Positions 15,276 to 24,934 of a stretch of DNA of 54,776 bases are shown piece by piece. Position numbers and translations under genes: made by a program. The stretch's first letter is position 1. Each line of letters starts with the position of its first letter. Source of the DNA: Streptococcaceae bacterium. Its GTDB lineage: Bacteria > Bacillota > Bacilli > Lactobacillales > Streptococcaceae. The notes below the pieces were generated by a model. It searched no databases. It was not told the DNA's origin and saw only the letters and a list, made by a program, of their open reading frames with translations. The DNA lies in the NCBI GenBank assembly GCA_031254295.1, contig JAIRUS010000106.1, positions 1 to 54,776 on the forward strand, given 5' to 3'.

Positions 15276-17054
15276 TTATGCTCCAACTGATACAGAGCCA
15301 TTAATGTAAATATAATCACTAGATTGATCTATAACTTTTCCTGACTGATCAAGCATGGTAACAGTATAGTCATAATAGTTAGAAACTCCCGTCGTACTAA
15401 TCGTAAAAGGAATATCAATCGTTCCCGTCTGGGCTGTCAGGCTTTTTGTTGCGACTACTTTATTTCCACCCTCATCATAAGTGATGACGATTTTCCCAGA
15501 CGTTGCATCTCCAAGATCATAGCTGATATTCGAGGTGACAGACACTGTTTTTTTGCTGCGTGAGATATCATTAGGTGTGGTCTTATTTACCGTCACATTG
15601 CCTAAACTTGACTCATTTCCCGTGCTCGAATCGCTTGTATCGCTCGAGCTACTTGAATCAGACAGAGAACTTACTTTGATAAAGTCGGTTATACGGTTAA
15701 CTTTCTGCCCTTTAGCGTCATAAAGTGTCACAGTAAAGTCATAATAACTCCCTTTGCTCACAGATGGGTCTAGCTCAAAACTCATAGAGAGTGATCCCGA
15801 ATTTTCTTTCAGGTTCTGACTTGCGAGTACAGTAGCTTTTCCAGCGCTTTGATTTGTCAAGCCTCCGTAGGTTATAACTACTTTGCCTGATTTCATCGTC
15901 TTGTCATAAAAGCTATAATCTATCCCCAGAGTAATCTTTTTTGTTCCATCTGCGCTATTCACAGTGTCTGGAGTTTTAGAGCTGATATTTACCTGACCTG
16001 TAAAACTATAGTCCGTCTGTCTCTGAGACATATATCCTGGAATGTAACTGCCATATGCGAGTTTTCCTGACTTTACAGATTTGCCTGTCGGTGTGAAAAT
16101 CTCTACTTTTTTAGACTTTGTCATCATGACAAAGTAATCGCCATCGCCTGTGACAGATACAAACTGCGAATTTTTAAAGGTTGCAACTTTCTCAGATTTA
16201 TTACTTCTAAATGAGTATTTCTTTATTCCTGTGATATAGTTTTCTTCATCTCTTATCTCTGTATAGTAATACTTATCATCAAGTCCTGCAAAATATTCTC
16301 CATTATCTACCTTTGAATTTTTAACAACTTTCATTACTTTAAAATCCTTATTATAGAAAGTGCTAATGTCTCCATCAACAGTATAGAAAATATCCGTGCT
16401 CTCCGAAAGAAGTAATAAGTCCGCTATTTTTTGGTTAAAAGTTAATTTTTTGACTAATGACAAATCACTGATTTTGTGAACTTCAAGCGTTTTTTCTGCT
16501 GTCGCAATCACATAATAGTCCTGACTGATGATTTTATTTCTATAAGATAGAAGAGAGGCATGCGCGGCAGAGGCAAATTTTCTCTTTTCCAAATCTTTCA
16601 CCTTTGATTCCCTAATACGATAGGAACTCCCATAGGCATAGCCTGTTACATTTGAATAATAGAGTCCATACTGATAAGTCAGAGAAGAATCAATCGTGTG
16701 GCCATTTTTGGCTAATAGTTTAAATTTTCCCTCGCCCGTCATAATAAGCATTGAGCCATCTGAATAATGCACAGTAACAGTAGAACCTTTGCCATCTGGC
16801 AGGTATTCTTTTAACGTTTTACTGTCTATGGTATGTTCACCGCTGATCTTGTCAAAAATCAAAAAATATTTCTCCTGAATAGGCTGTCCCATTTGAAAAA
16901 AGCTCTGCTTCTTTCCTAGGTAGGCACTGGTAAAGGGAGTTGATATCATCTGGAAAAGAACTGTAAAAGCGACAAAAAATGTCACAATTCCTCCAAAGGT
17001 CACTGGTAAAATAATCGCAAGTTTCTGTCCTGCTGTCAACTTCTGTTTTTTCAT
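15276..17054 (-). CDS. Membrane-anchored extracellular protein with two C-terminal beta-type repeats
   Basis: A 592-residue protein of unknown function. One N-terminal membrane segment (about residues 15-40, LAIILPVTFGGIVTFFVAF) anchors a large outside region. Residues about 60-340 look like a beta-propeller-like sensor (repeated short strands such as DDKYYYTEIRDEENYITGI), inferred only. Two related domains of about 100 residues follow, each with a DYS/NISYD-like start, a GKVVITYGG or GKIVITYDEGG strand, and a YYDFTVTLYDAKGQ or YYDYTVTMLDQSGK strand, separated by a Ser-rich linker. There is no LPXTG motif. ATG 17054 is favoured over 17060 because TTAGG sits 6 nt before it. It lies between glnR and ruvB with its own reading direction. 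Confidence 0.8.
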   Translation of the reverse strand: MKKQKLTAGQKLAIILPVTFGGIVTFFVAFTVLFQMISTPFTSAYLGKKQSFFQMGQPIQEKYFLIFDKISGEHTIDSKTLKEYLPDGKGSTVTVHYSDGSMLIMTGEGKFKLLAKNGHTIDSSLTYQYGLYYSNVTGYAYGSSYRIRESKVKDLEKRKFASAAHASLLSYRNKIISQDYYVIATAEKTLEVHKISDLSLVKKLTFNQKIADLLLLSESTDIFYTVDGDISTFYNKDFKVMKVVKNSKVDNGEYFAGLDDKYYYTEIRDEENYITGIKKYSFRSNKSEKVATFKNSQFVSVTGDGDYFVMMTKSKKVEIFTPTGKSVKSGKLAYGSYIPGYMSQRQTDYSFTGQVNISSKTPDTVNSADGTKKITLGIDYSFYDKTMKSGKVVITYGGLTNQSAGKATVLASQNLKENSGSLSMSFELDPSVSKGSYYDFTVTLYDAKGQKVNRITDFIKVSSLSDSSSSSDTSDSSTGNESSLGNVTVNKTTPNDISRSKKTVSVTSNISYDLGDATSGKIVITYDEGGNKVVATKSLTAQTGTIDIPFTISTTGVSNYYDYTVTMLDQSGKVIDQSSDYIYINGSVSVGA

Positions 17055-17127
17055 AATCATCCTAATCTAAATTTCCTAATATTTTACTATCCTAAAACTA
17101 TCCTAAAGATTCTACTTATTATCCAAA

Positions 17128-17224
17128 CTTCCTGCAAAAGCCACAGCTACACGGTCGGCGAGTGCAGATAGTATTGATATATTCAGCAAAGGGTCTAATG
17201 CTGTAATGTGCGTTTCGTAGGAAA
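17128..17224 (-). repeat. About 95-bp intergenic repeat, copy 2 (downstream of ruvB)
   Basis: Minus strand begins TTTCCTACGAAACGCACATT right after the ruvB stop and ends TTTTGCAGGAAG. Order and spacing of shared blocks match the copy after dnaX (9652-9745). The ends can pair. Confidence 0.75.
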
Positions 17225-17228
17225 TCTA

Positions 17229-18227
17229 CTATAACTCGGGAACTGGATAGCCCAAATGTTCATACGCTTTCGCTGTCGCACGTCGCCCTTGTTTGGTACG
17301 GATGATAAAACCCTTTTGGATCAGATATGGCTCATACATATCTTCCACAGTTTCCACATCTTCAGCAATTGCCACAGAGAGCGTACCAAGCCCGACAGGC
17401 CCGCCATTGTAAAGCTCAATCATGGTGCGAAGTAATTTCTGATCAATATAGTCAAGGCCCTCAACATCAACATCGAGCATAGTGAGCGCTTGATCCGTGA
17501 TTGGTCGGTCAATTTTTCCATTACCACGAATCTGGGCAAAGTCACGCACACGCTTGAGCAGACGATTGGCAATACGTGGCGTGCCACGGCTGCGGAGCGC
17601 GATTTCGTGCGCTCCTTCGTCAACAATCTCTGCCTCAAAAATGTCCGCCGTACGCTTGGTAATGGTCTCCAAATCCTCGGTTGTGTAATATTCCATGTGA
17701 GCCGAGATGCCAAAACGCGCGCGCAGCGGATTTGACAGCATGCCCGCCCGCGTGGTTGCCCCAACCAAGGTAAACGGTGGCAAGTCCAGATGAACTGAAC
17801 GCGAACCATCGCCAGAGCCAATCATGATATCAATATAAAAATCCTCCATCGCGCTGTATAGGACCTCCTCGACCGTCATCGGCAGACGATGAATCTCATC
17901 AATAAAAAGCACATCGCCTGGCGCAAGCTCATTGAGTATCGCGACCAAATCACCCGGCTTTTCAATCGCTGGCCCAGATGTCTGCTTGACCTGCACCCCC
18001 AGCTCATTGGCAATCACAAAGGCCATCGTCGTCTTACCAAGCCCTGGCGGGCCAAATAGCAGGACATGATCCAAGGCCTCCTCGCGCTGCTTCGCGGCTG
18101 CGATAAAGATTTCCAACTGCTCCTTGACCTTGTCTTGCCCGATATATTGCGCAAAGCTCACTGGACGAAGCGACAGCTCCTCAACTTGTTCGTCGTCTTG
18201 AATTTCTGGATTTAAATTTTCATTCAT
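17229..18227 (-). CDS. ruvB: Holliday junction branch-migration ATPase RuvB
   Basis: A 332-residue AAA+ motor that drives branch migration with Ruv[19 protein letters not shown] opens the domain. Walker A is GPPGLGKTT, Walker B IDEIHRL, and sensor regions follow ([18 protein letters not shown]). The winged-helix C-terminus has [20 protein letters not shown]. The length is normal. TATAAT ends 7 nt before the ATG with no ribosome site, so leaderless initiation is predicted. ruvA lies 12 kb away. Confidence 0.97.
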   Translation of the reverse strand: MNENLNPEIQDDEQVEELSLRPVSFAQYIGQDKVKEQLEIFIAAAKQREEALDHVLLFGPPGLGKTTMAFVIANELGVQVKQTSGPAIEKPGDLVAILNELAPGDVLFIDEIHRLPMTVEEVLYSAMEDFYIDIMIGSGDGSRSVHLDLPPFTLVGATTRAGMLSNPLRARFGISAHMEYYTTEDLETITKRTADIFEAEIVDEGAHEIALRSRGTPRIANRLLKRVRDFAQIRGNGKIDRPITDQALTMLDVDVEGLDYIDQKLLRTMIELYNGGPVGLGTLSVAIAEDVETVEDMYEPYLIQKGFIIRTKQGRRATAKAYEHLGYPVPEL

Positions 18228-18234
18228 TAGGGAT

Positions 18235-18240
18235 ATTATA
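18235..18240 (-). promoter_or_regulatory. -10 of ruvB, 7 nt before ATG (leaderless)
   Basis: Minus strand GTGTATAAT, ATCCCTA, ATG 18227. The -35 region is weak, so confidence is lower than for glnR or HxlR. Confidence 0.5.
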
Positions 18241-18394
18241 CACGAAAAAAATGACGATATCGCTATTCTATAAATTTTATTTTTAGTTTTGGTCTCAGCG
18301 ACTATATTACGGAATTACGGAATTATAAAACCCACACTACATAGTTCTGCTAGCTTTTAGCCTTTTATAGTAGCAGAAATACTTTTGATAAATT

Positions 18395-18778
18395 TCATAA
18401 ATTTTCATGAAAAAGCTGTATAACTAAGTCAGAATATCTTGTCTGCAGATGATAGGCTTTCAAAAAATTATCAATATTCACAACATCTGGTTGGTTATCA
18501 AAGTCCGCTAAATATTCTTCGATCCGAGCTTGGATCATATAACGATCAGCTTTTAATTCACGTTTACTGGCAAGACTTGGAGCCTCACACTCCAATGATT
18601 CATGAGAATTGATGAGATGTCCCAACTCATGAAGAATTGTATTTTTTCGGTCAATATCATCAAGGCTATCATTGATAAATATAATCTTTGCATCTGGTAA
18701 ATAAAGCCCATCTTTATCCATCCCATGACCACTCACCACTGAAATCCCCTCGGCTTCAAGTTCTCTTTCAAGATTCAT
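18395..18778 (-). CDS. ImmA/IrrE-type metallopeptidase
   Basis: A 127-residue zinc protease of the ImmA family, which inactivates XRE/ImmR repressors by cleavage in mobile elements. The catalytic HELGHLINSHE motif (HExxH) is at about residue 53, and a downstream Glu in the KADRYMIQARIEEYL helix can complete the site. ATG 18778 is chosen because AGGAGG lies 6 nt before it; the track's 18802 lacks this. It overlaps the XRE gene's end by 11 bp. No integrase or other mobile genes are nearby, so this is a chromosomal regulator pair. Confidence 0.88.
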   Translation of the reverse strand: MNLERELEAEGISVVSGHGMDKDGLYLPDAKIIFINDSLDDIDRKNTILHELGHLINSHESLECEAPSLASKRELKADRYMIQARIEEYLADFDNQPDVVNIDNFLKAYHLQTRYSDLVIQLFHENL

Positions 18779-19112
18779 GAGGTTCCTCCTCTTTGCTGTC
18801 AAAATATATCTGCAAAAAGTTCATCAAAAATTCACGATCTTTCTCAGTCAATGGCTTACCTCCGAACGCCATTGCATGGCTTGCCATTACCTCCAAATCT
18901 CCCTCCGTGTAAGGTTGCGCCTCACGCCCAAGAAGATAATCTACTGATGTATGGAAATAATTCGCAATCATCGCAAGATGTTCTGCCGACGGAGACTTTT
19001 TCCGTTTCAGTCCATAAATATAATTTTCACTAAATCCTAAATCAAGCGCTACCTTCTGTAGGCTTACTTTTCGCTTGTCTGCAAGGAATTTAATCTTTTC
19101 AAAAACAGTCAT
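18768..19112 (-). CDS. XRE-family repressor, ImmR-like
   Basis: A 114-residue regulator with an N-terminal helix-turn-helix (residues 1-64: VSLQKVALDLGFSENYIYGL, ANYFHTSVDYLLGRE). The C-terminal part (about 75-110) is a helical linker or oligomerisation segment. Ribosome site AGGAGA precedes ATG 19112. It is coupled to the ImmA-like protease and divergent from the adhesin gene. ACGAGT half-sites in the shared region are a likely operator. Confidence 0.88.
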   Translation of the reverse strand: MTVFEKIKFLADKRKVSLQKVALDLGFSENYIYGLKRKKSPSAEHLAMIANYFHTSVDYLLGREAQPYTEGDLEVMASHAMAFGGKPLTEKDREFLMNFLQIYFDSKEEEPHES

Positions 19113-19145
19113 TTGGTCTCCTTTTTATTCTTTTGAATTAATTAT

Positions 19146-19174
19146 TTGACATTTATAATTTTTAAGCATAAAAT
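19146..19174 (+). promoter_or_regulatory. Adhesin gene promoter
   Basis: TTGACA (19146-19151), 17-bp spacer, TAAAAT (19169-19174); predicted start near 19181. The leader is about 180 nt. Confidence 0.75.
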
Positions 19175-19191
19175 AACTTTGTAGATATAAG

Positions 19192-19284
19192 ACGAGTTGA
19201 CGAGTAGCTAGCACTCGTTTCTTCTTCTCTTTATTTTACACAATCGAATAAATAAAGTCAATCATTCATAAAAACAAAACGAGT
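19192..19284. promoter_or_regulatory. Candidate XRE/ImmR operator cluster (ACGAGT half-sites)
   Basis: ACGAGT occurs at 19192-19197 and 19200-19205, its complement ACTCGT at 19213-19218, and ACGAGT again at 19279-19284. The second and third form ACGAGT-N7-ACTCGT. They lie at about +11 to +37 of the adhesin promoter, suited to repression. Confidence 0.6.
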
Positions 19285-19361
19285 TTCAAAATCGTAGTGA
19301 ATAAGATTTTGGTTGACCTACTATTTCAACTCAATCATTTTAACCAAAAAGGAGAAAAACA

Positions 19362-22300
19362 ATGAAAGTAAACATCAAAAAACAACAACTTAAACAATCT
19401 TTGACAGAACCAAGCCCAACGAATTTTCGCCAATGGAAATCCGGTAAACAGTGGCTCTATGGACTTTGTATTGCCCTGGCCTTTCTTGGCGCTACTGCTA
19501 CAATTTCTAGCTTTATTTTTCAATCAGAAACTGTTTATGCTTTAGGAAACGGCACAGTTTCAAGTGTTCCAGGTATTCTTTTAAACAGTGGTGCCAGAGA
19601 AAATGGCAATCCGCAAGGAAGAGTCTATTGTATTGACCAAAAAGTATTTCAAGGTGGTGGCTCTACCGCTACCATCGATCCATCAAAAAGTACCGTTTGG
19701 AACAGTTTCAACACAACACAAAAATCTCAAGTTCAGGCAATTGCTTGGTATTCATTCAACAATGATAAACTCAGTGCCGCAAATGAATCAGACTCAAATA
19801 TGTATTTAGCCGCTCAAGCTTTAATTTGGGATATCACGAGCTACGGTAGCCTACCTGTAAATGGTGCCTCAAGTCAAACTGGATTAAATCATGACTGGGG
19901 CGATTCTGTGAATAACATTTTTTACCCTAGTGCTGCTGGATATAATCAGGCGGCCATGATTCAAGATATGGACTATCTTCTCTCACTCTATCATGGTTCT
20001 CAACTCCTCCCTCAGTTTAATCCCGAAAGTCAAAGAATTCATCTCGGGCAGACCGCAAGTTTTACAGATACAAACAATGTCCTTAACAACTATCCGCAGA
20101 TTTCTGCAACTAACGGACTTCAGGCCTCAACTACTGGAAATCTACTCAATGTCATTGGAACACAAGCTGGAGTTGGGACGGTTACTTTATCAAATGGTGG
20201 ACTTTCCCCAGACATAGATTCACAAGGCGTTGCCGTCTGGCTTACAAGCAATCCAGCAGGACAAGACCTTATCTTGGCAAAAGGAACACCTCTCCAACAA
20301 ACAAAAGTTTCCGTCACCGTTATCCCCACTGCTTCCCTAAAAATATCAAAAACTGACACTGATCGAAACAAACCGATTCCAGGCGCCGTTTATGTTGGAC
20401 TTAACAAGGAGGGGCAAATTGTGACCAAAGATGCCGATGGTAATAATTTACCAAATACGGGAAGATTTATCACTGGCGATGATGGTAGCTTCACAGTAAA
20501 TAACCTGATGGATGATCCTAATAATGTCGTGGGTGGCGAATCACAGACTATCGTTACACTTCGTGAAATGTCTGTTCCTAGTCCATACACCCTCTCTGCA
20601 GATTTACCATCTGTCGTGAATGAAAATGGAGATGTCAATTCTATCAGTATGGATTTACCCGTAAGCTTGGTCGCAGGTACTACAGCCAGTAACCCTACGG
20701 GTGTGACTTTCTCAGACAAGGCGCAAGTCCAAGCTATCAAGGTACAGAAAACAGCGACATTATCTGGAAAGAAAATTTCAAACTTCCCAAATGACAACTA
20801 CAGCTTGAAAGATACCGAGTTTACGCTTAGAAACGTCACCCAAGGGACGACATTAGGAAAAATCTACACGGATAAAAATGGACTTGCCGACTTATCTAGC
20901 CTGATCAAAACAGGCGACAGCCACCAGTCCGCTGCTGCCTACCAAGCTATTTTGAATCAACTGCTTGCCAATGGGGATAGTTACAGTATCCAAGAGACGA
21001 TCGCACCAAATGGGCTTGCTTGTGACTGGAACGATGGAAAACCTCAAAACTTCAGCTTGTCTAACACAGGTACAGACACCCAACTTATCAATCCAACTGT
21101 AAAAGATACAAGTGCTGAAAACACAGATACTCCAATAACTGTAGCTTCCACTCTCACCAAGATAGATAGCGATACTGGAACAGCTCAAACACAAGGTAGC
21201 GCTCACTTACAAGGAACTATCGAGTCGCTCTTCTACCGAAAAGACATTAAAGACAGATCAGGCAATATAATCCACAAAGCCAATACAGCCGTCGCTTGGT
21301 CTGATGGTTTTTCAGAACTTCCGATAGCCATCAGCTCAGGTAAAAAAGCTGATAACAAATTTGTCAGCTTACAGGTCGCAAATGGCGTGAATACGGTAGG
21401 TGTCAAAAATCTACCAATCACAGAAAATTCCTCTGAAGAAGGATATTATTGGGCAGAAAAATCTGCTGGTGGAGCTTTAACACCTGGCTTTGGTTATACT
21501 GATAATACAAGCAACTTCAATATTCAATCTGGAGAAGGCGCGGACGGAACGAGTCCGACTTCTGGGGTCAGCGTCATCAACAGCACAGATACCAACCTCA
21601 CACAAAGCGATCATGTCTTGACCGTTCAACTTGAATTTATCAAAGCCTTTAATAACGATGGCTCTCTAACGGGTGAAGATGGTGCAGAGTTTTCTATTAG
21701 CCCTTCTGATAAAAGTACTCTTGCAATCCTTGATGGGCTCAATGCGCAAAATAGCCACTCGACATCTGGTGATAGCACTTCTTTTGATGGTTACACAATG
21801 GCTGGTCTCTCTCGTTTTAAATTCCCGATTGGCAACTACACAATCCATCAAACAAAGACTGCTAAAGGCACTAAACCTATCCAAGATATCAAAGTTAGCT
21901 TTAGCCCTAACGCCAGTACAAACGGGGCTCCGAGCAGCTACACACTTACAATCAACTGGGCAGATGGTACAAAGATTTACAGTAAAACGTTCAAGTCAGA
22001 CGATTTCACAGATGACAACAGCAACCTGATTAAGTTCAATCTTGGAACATTATCCGATAATAAACTTGTTTCCTCCATCAAGACAACCGCTTCTGATAGC
22101 TTAGATAACGACCATAATCTCGGACTTGGAACTGTAACCGCCCGCGACAACTCCATCGTTAAAAACCTTGTGGCTGGTGACTATACAGAAGTTACTCATT
22201 GGGTCGATAAATCAACAGGTAAAGAAATCACTATCAATGGTAAAGCACTCACCACTTCAAAAGACTTTAGCTCAACTGGAGATGGAGAAGATGAGGTCAA

Positions 22301-22991
22301 AACCGAAGTAACCTTTGACGATGTCAGCCTTCAAGGCAAAGAAATTACAGCCGAAGAATTTATCTATCCCAAAGGGAATACTTCAGGAACACCCGTCATC
22401 TCAGAAACTAATTATAAAACTAATGAAGACCAAAGCTTGACTGTCGCTACAGGAAAGGGAGAAACACAAGTCCAAACCTCTGTCATTAAAAATGATACGG
22501 TCACAATCAACGACCAATTCAAGGGATCGGGCTTCCAGCCTAACGAGACAGTTCTCGTAAAAGTTGACTCAGCCTATGACCATTCACAAGATAAAGAAGT
22601 TTCTGCCAGCGGTCAAGCCAAATTTACGGCTGATTCAAATGGAAATATTCAAGGGCTAATCCAAGTCACTGTAGATGCTACAGAATTGCAAGATCATGAT
22701 CTGACTTTCTTTGAATCTACTTTCCTCAAAGACGAACTCGTCTTCAAACTCCACGACAAAAACGCAAGCTCCGAAACAGTTCATGTCAGCCTCCCTACCG
22801 ATACTCCCTCATCAGGACAGAATCTTATCAACACTGTAAAGAATGCAATACTACCTCACACTGGAGATCTCTCTTCTTGGCTCCCTCTAGCTCTCGGCGC
22901 TTCACTTCTTGCTACTGTACTTGCATTTATTAAGCGACAAACAGTCATAAAGGCATTTCATTCTCTCAGAGAAAAGCTAGGAAAAAAATAA
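19362..22991 (+). CDS. Thioester-forming, sortase-anchored surface adhesin (TQXA/VaFE type)
   Basis: A 1209-residue cell-wall protein. The N-terminus matches the KxYKxGKxW signal type (FRQWKSGKQW, about residue 23). A thioester domain follows: Cys in RVYCIDQ and Gln in YLAAQALIWD, the pair that forms the internal bond used to attach covalently to host or surface ligands. SpaA/Cna_B-like domains (LKISKTDTDRNKPIPGAVY, about 325; IKVQKTATLSGKK, about 465; SLTKIDSDTGT) probably carry isopeptide bonds. A VaFE-type domain (EVTHWVDKSTGKEI) precedes the sorting signal ILPHTG, a hydrophobic segment and a basic tail. The AGGAG ribosome site is good. It is divergent from the XRE/ImmA pair, which probably regulates it. 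Confidence 0.93.
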   Translation: MKVNIKKQQLKQSLTEPSPTNFRQWKSGKQWLYGLCIALAFLGATATISSFIFQSETVYALGNGTVSSVPGILLNSGARENGNPQGRVYCIDQKVFQGGGSTATIDPSKSTVWNSFNTTQKSQVQAIAWYSFNNDKLSAANESDSNMYLAAQALIWDITSYGSLPVNGASSQTGLNHDWGDSVNNIFYPSAAGYNQAAMIQDMDYLLSLYHGSQLLPQFNPESQRIHLGQTASFTDTNNVLNNYPQISATNGLQASTTGNLLNVIGTQAGVGTVTLSNGGLSPDIDSQGVAVWLTSNPAGQDLILAKGTPLQQTKVSVTVIPTASLKISKTDTDRNKPIPGAVYVGLNKEGQIVTKDADGNNLPNTGRFITGDDGSFTVNNLMDDPNNVVGGESQTIVTLREMSVPSPYTLSADLPSVVNENGDVNSISMDLPVSLVAGTTASNPTGVTFSDKAQVQAIKVQKTATLSGKKISNFPNDNYSLKDTEFTLRNVTQGTTLGKIYTDKNGLADLSSLIKTGDSHQSAAAYQAILNQLLANGDSYSIQETIAPNGLACDWNDGKPQNFSLSNTGTDTQLINPTVKDTSAENTDTPITVASTLTKIDSDTGTAQTQGSAHLQGTIESLFYRKDIKDRSGNIIHKANTAVAWSDGFSELPIAISSGKKADNKFVSLQVANGVNTVGVKNLPITENSSEEGYYWAEKSAGGALTPGFGYTDNTSNFNIQSGEGADGTSPTSGVSVINSTDTNLTQSDHVLTVQLEFIKAFNNDGSLTGEDGAEFSISPSDKSTLAILDGLNAQNSHSTSGDSTSFDGYTMAGLSRFKFPIGNYTIHQTKTAKGTKPIQDIKVSFSPNASTNGAPSSYTLTINWADGTKIYSKTFKSDDFTDDNSNLIKFNLGTLSDNKLVSSIKTTASDSLDNDHNLGLGTVTARDNSIVKNLVAGDYTEVTHWVDKSTGKEITINGKALTTSKDFSSTGDGEDEVKTEVTFDDVSLQGKEITAEEFIYPKGNTSGTPVISETNYKTNEDQSLTVATGKGETQVQTSVIKNDTVTINDQFKGSGFQPNETVLVKVDSAYDHSQDKEVSASGQAKFTADSNGNIQGLIQVTVDATELQDHDLTFFESTFLKDELVFKLHDKNASSETVHVSLPTDTPSSGQNLINTVKNAILPHTGDLSSWLPLALGASLLATVLAFIKRQTVIKAFHSLREKLGKK

Positions 22992-23138
22992 ATTAATACC
23001 CAGAATAAATTAAATTATTTTAGCTTTAATAATCAAGAATAGAAGGATCGAGGCTATTTTTTATCTTTGCTAAATATTCCGAGTAAACCGAAATTTTCTT
23101 AAGCTTATATGAGAGAAAATAAATCAGATGATATTAAA

Positions 23139-23168
23139 AAGAATCCTGTCAGCCCTGACAGGATTCTT
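23139..23168 (-). terminator. Terminator of the HxlR gene
   Basis: AAGAATCCTGTCAG and CTGACAGGATTCTT form a perfect 14-bp arm pair; on the minus strand a T-run follows. The HxlR stop codon lies in the stem. The T-run suits the minus strand only; no good terminator for the adhesin was seen in 22992-23138. Confidence 0.8.
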
Positions 23169-23541
23169 CTAGTTCGTTCGGCACTACAAAGGTCTCGATA
23201 TAGTGTCTTCCCCAGTCATTCATCGCCCAGACGACTGGCAAAAGGCTTCTTCCTAAGCTTGTCAGTTGATAAGAAATTTTTGCCATTCCTTGATCGATTT
23301 TAACCTGCTTCACAATGATTTGTGCAGCAGCTAATTCATGGAGCTGCAGCGCAAGCATACGGCGACTACAATTTGGAATTCGCCGTGCAAGTTCGTTAAA
23401 ATGTAACTCTTCTTTCATCAAGCGATTCAAAATAATCGTTTTCCAACGCCCTGACAAAATTTTCAATGTTGTATCAAGTGGGCAAAATTCACCATGGATT
23501 TGACTGTTTTTTACAAAATCATTTTCAATTTCAAATTTCAT
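23149..23541 (-). CDS. HxlR-family transcriptional regulator
   Basis: A 130-residue winged-helix regulator. Typical features are CPLDTTLKILSGRWKTIIL, with the conserved Cys and the GRWK motif, then FNELARRIPNCSRRMLALQL and the YQLTSLGRSLLPV wing. ATG 23541 is used because TTGCAA-17-TATAAT ends 6 nt before it (leaderless). It is divergent from an MFS exporter that it probably controls, perhaps through the palindrome CGCTTGCAAGCG over its own -35. Confidence 0.9.
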   Translation of the reverse strand: MKFEIENDFVKNSQIHGEFCPLDTTLKILSGRWKTIILNRLMKEELHFNELARRIPNCSRRMLALQLHELAAAQIIVKQVKIDQGMAKISYQLTSLGRSLLPVVWAMNDWGRHYIETFVVPNELEESCQG

Positions 23542-23547
23542 GGTTTC

Positions 23548-23576
23548 ATTATAGGACTTTCTGTCAGCGCTTGCAA
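23548..23576 (-). promoter_or_regulatory. HxlR promoter, leaderless, with palindrome over the -35
   Basis: Minus strand TTGCAA (23576-23571), 17-bp spacer, TATAAT (23553-23548), GAAACC, ATG 23541. CGCTTGCAAGCG covers the -35 and is a candidate operator. Confidence 0.8.
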
Positions 23577-23614
23577 GCGGTATCAACTCTGTAACCTAAT
23601 TACTTTTTCTTCAC

Positions 23615-23642
23615 TTGATTTCTTTTTGCTTCACGCTAAACT
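23615..23642 (+). promoter_or_regulatory. MFS exporter promoter, leaderless
   Basis: TTGATT (23615-23620), 16-bp spacer, TAAACT (23637-23642), TACACT, ATG 23649. No ribosome site. Confidence 0.6.
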
Positions 23643-23648
23643 TACACT

Positions 23649-24809
23649 ATGAAATCAAAAAATTTACTTGTCATCACTGGACTTTTCCTCGGTGTTTTCG
23701 TTATTGGTGCAGACAGTTTCATCATCTCACCGCTCTTACCCAATATTGCGATGGACTTTCAAGCCAGCATTAGCCAAGCTGCTTTTGGTGTTACCGCTTA
23801 TGCACTCTGCGAAATGATTGGCGCGCCGCTTTTTGGTCCGCTTGGGGATCGTTTTAGCAAGCGCAAACTTCTTCTACTCGGGATTAGCATCTTCCTCATC
23901 GGCACTTTACTCTGTGCCTTGTCACCAAATTTGATAAGTTTTTACATTTTTCGTGCCATTGCAGGATTTGGTGCTGCTTTATTTCTACCAAATGTCTGGG
24001 CATTTATTGGGGGCTATTTTGAAGTCAAAACGATGAATAAAGTTATGGGCATTGTCATGTCCGCCCTTTCTCTATCCGTTGCACTTGGCGTTCCACTCGG
24101 GAGCTTCTTGGCTCAACTTTCCAGTTGGCAAATGGCCTTCTGGGCTTCGGCTGTTCTTTCAGTCCTATCTGGCCTTGTCATTTTGCTCGTGATTCCAAAT
24201 ACTCTTCCAAGTAAAACAAAGCTCCATTATACGTCCGCATTCAAGAAAATTTTCATGATGAAAAAAGTGCCTCAAGTCTTATCTATTAGCTTCTTTTACA
24301 TGTTTTCTTTTTACACAATCTACACTTTTCTTGGGAGTTACCTAACAAATACATTTCATTTTAGCTTGACACAGCGCGGGTTCGTCTTTTTCACCTACGG
24401 CCTTGTCAACTTTATCGCCGCCATATTCGGTGGAAGCTTTATGAATAAAGTTGGACGCGAAAATAGTATTTTATTTAACAGCGCCGCTTCTGTCATACTT
24501 GCTCTTGGCTTAGGAATTCTGGGGCAAAATTTCCCCCTGCTCATCATCTCGCTCATTCTTTTGGCAATAACCATGGGACTTGGCGTCACTGCGATTTCTG
24601 CCCTCATCGTCACCACCGCGCCCCAAAATCGTTCAACCATCATGTCCTTCAATAGTTCCGTTCTCTACCTTGGCCTGACCCTTGCTTCCGCTCTTGGCGG
24701 AATTATCTATCAAACTCACGGTTTTCCTCCCCTTGCCTTCTCATCCGCCTTTGGCTTTCTTCTAGCCTTGTGTTTCATCTGGCGAATTAAAAACTCAGAG
24801 AAGTTTTGA
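23649..24809 (+). CDS. MFS transporter, drug:H+ antiporter type (AraJ/Bcr-like)
   Basis: A 386-residue membrane protein with 12 predicted segments. The loop 2-3 motif FGPLGDRFSKRKLLLLG is the MFS signature A, and the motif-C-like region ALGVPLGSFLAQLSSWQMAFW marks a drug exporter. The pairing with HxlR suggests inducible efflux. The substrate is unknown. The ATG lies right after a -10-like hexamer, so the mRNA is probably leaderless. Confidence 0.9.
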   Translation: MKSKNLLVITGLFLGVFVIGADSFIISPLLPNIAMDFQASISQAAFGVTAYALCEMIGAPLFGPLGDRFSKRKLLLLGISIFLIGTLLCALSPNLISFYIFRAIAGFGAALFLPNVWAFIGGYFEVKTMNKVMGIVMSALSLSVALGVPLGSFLAQLSSWQMAFWASAVLSVLSGLVILLVIPNTLPSKTKLHYTSAFKKIFMMKKVPQVLSISFFYMFSFYTIYTFLGSYLTNTFHFSLTQRGFVFFTYGLVNFIAAIFGGSFMNKVGRENSILFNSAASVILALGLGILGQNFPLLIISLILLAITMGLGVTAISALIVTTAPQNRSTIMSFNSSVLYLGLTLASALGGIIYQTHGFPPLAFSSAFGFLLALCFIWRIKNSEKF

Positions 24810-24934
24810 AATTTCTTACTATTTTTTGAAACATTTTGTAAAAAATACGTGCGCTTTGGCTTCTCGCTTTAGCGGGCTGCCGTTCTACGACTTATCCAGA
24901 TTATTCTGGATATACTCAAAGTCCTGATAGAACT

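Noticed and set aside
23041-23070. Possible adhesin terminator near CTATTTTTTATC
   Set aside because: The stem would be only about 5 bp; too weak to call.
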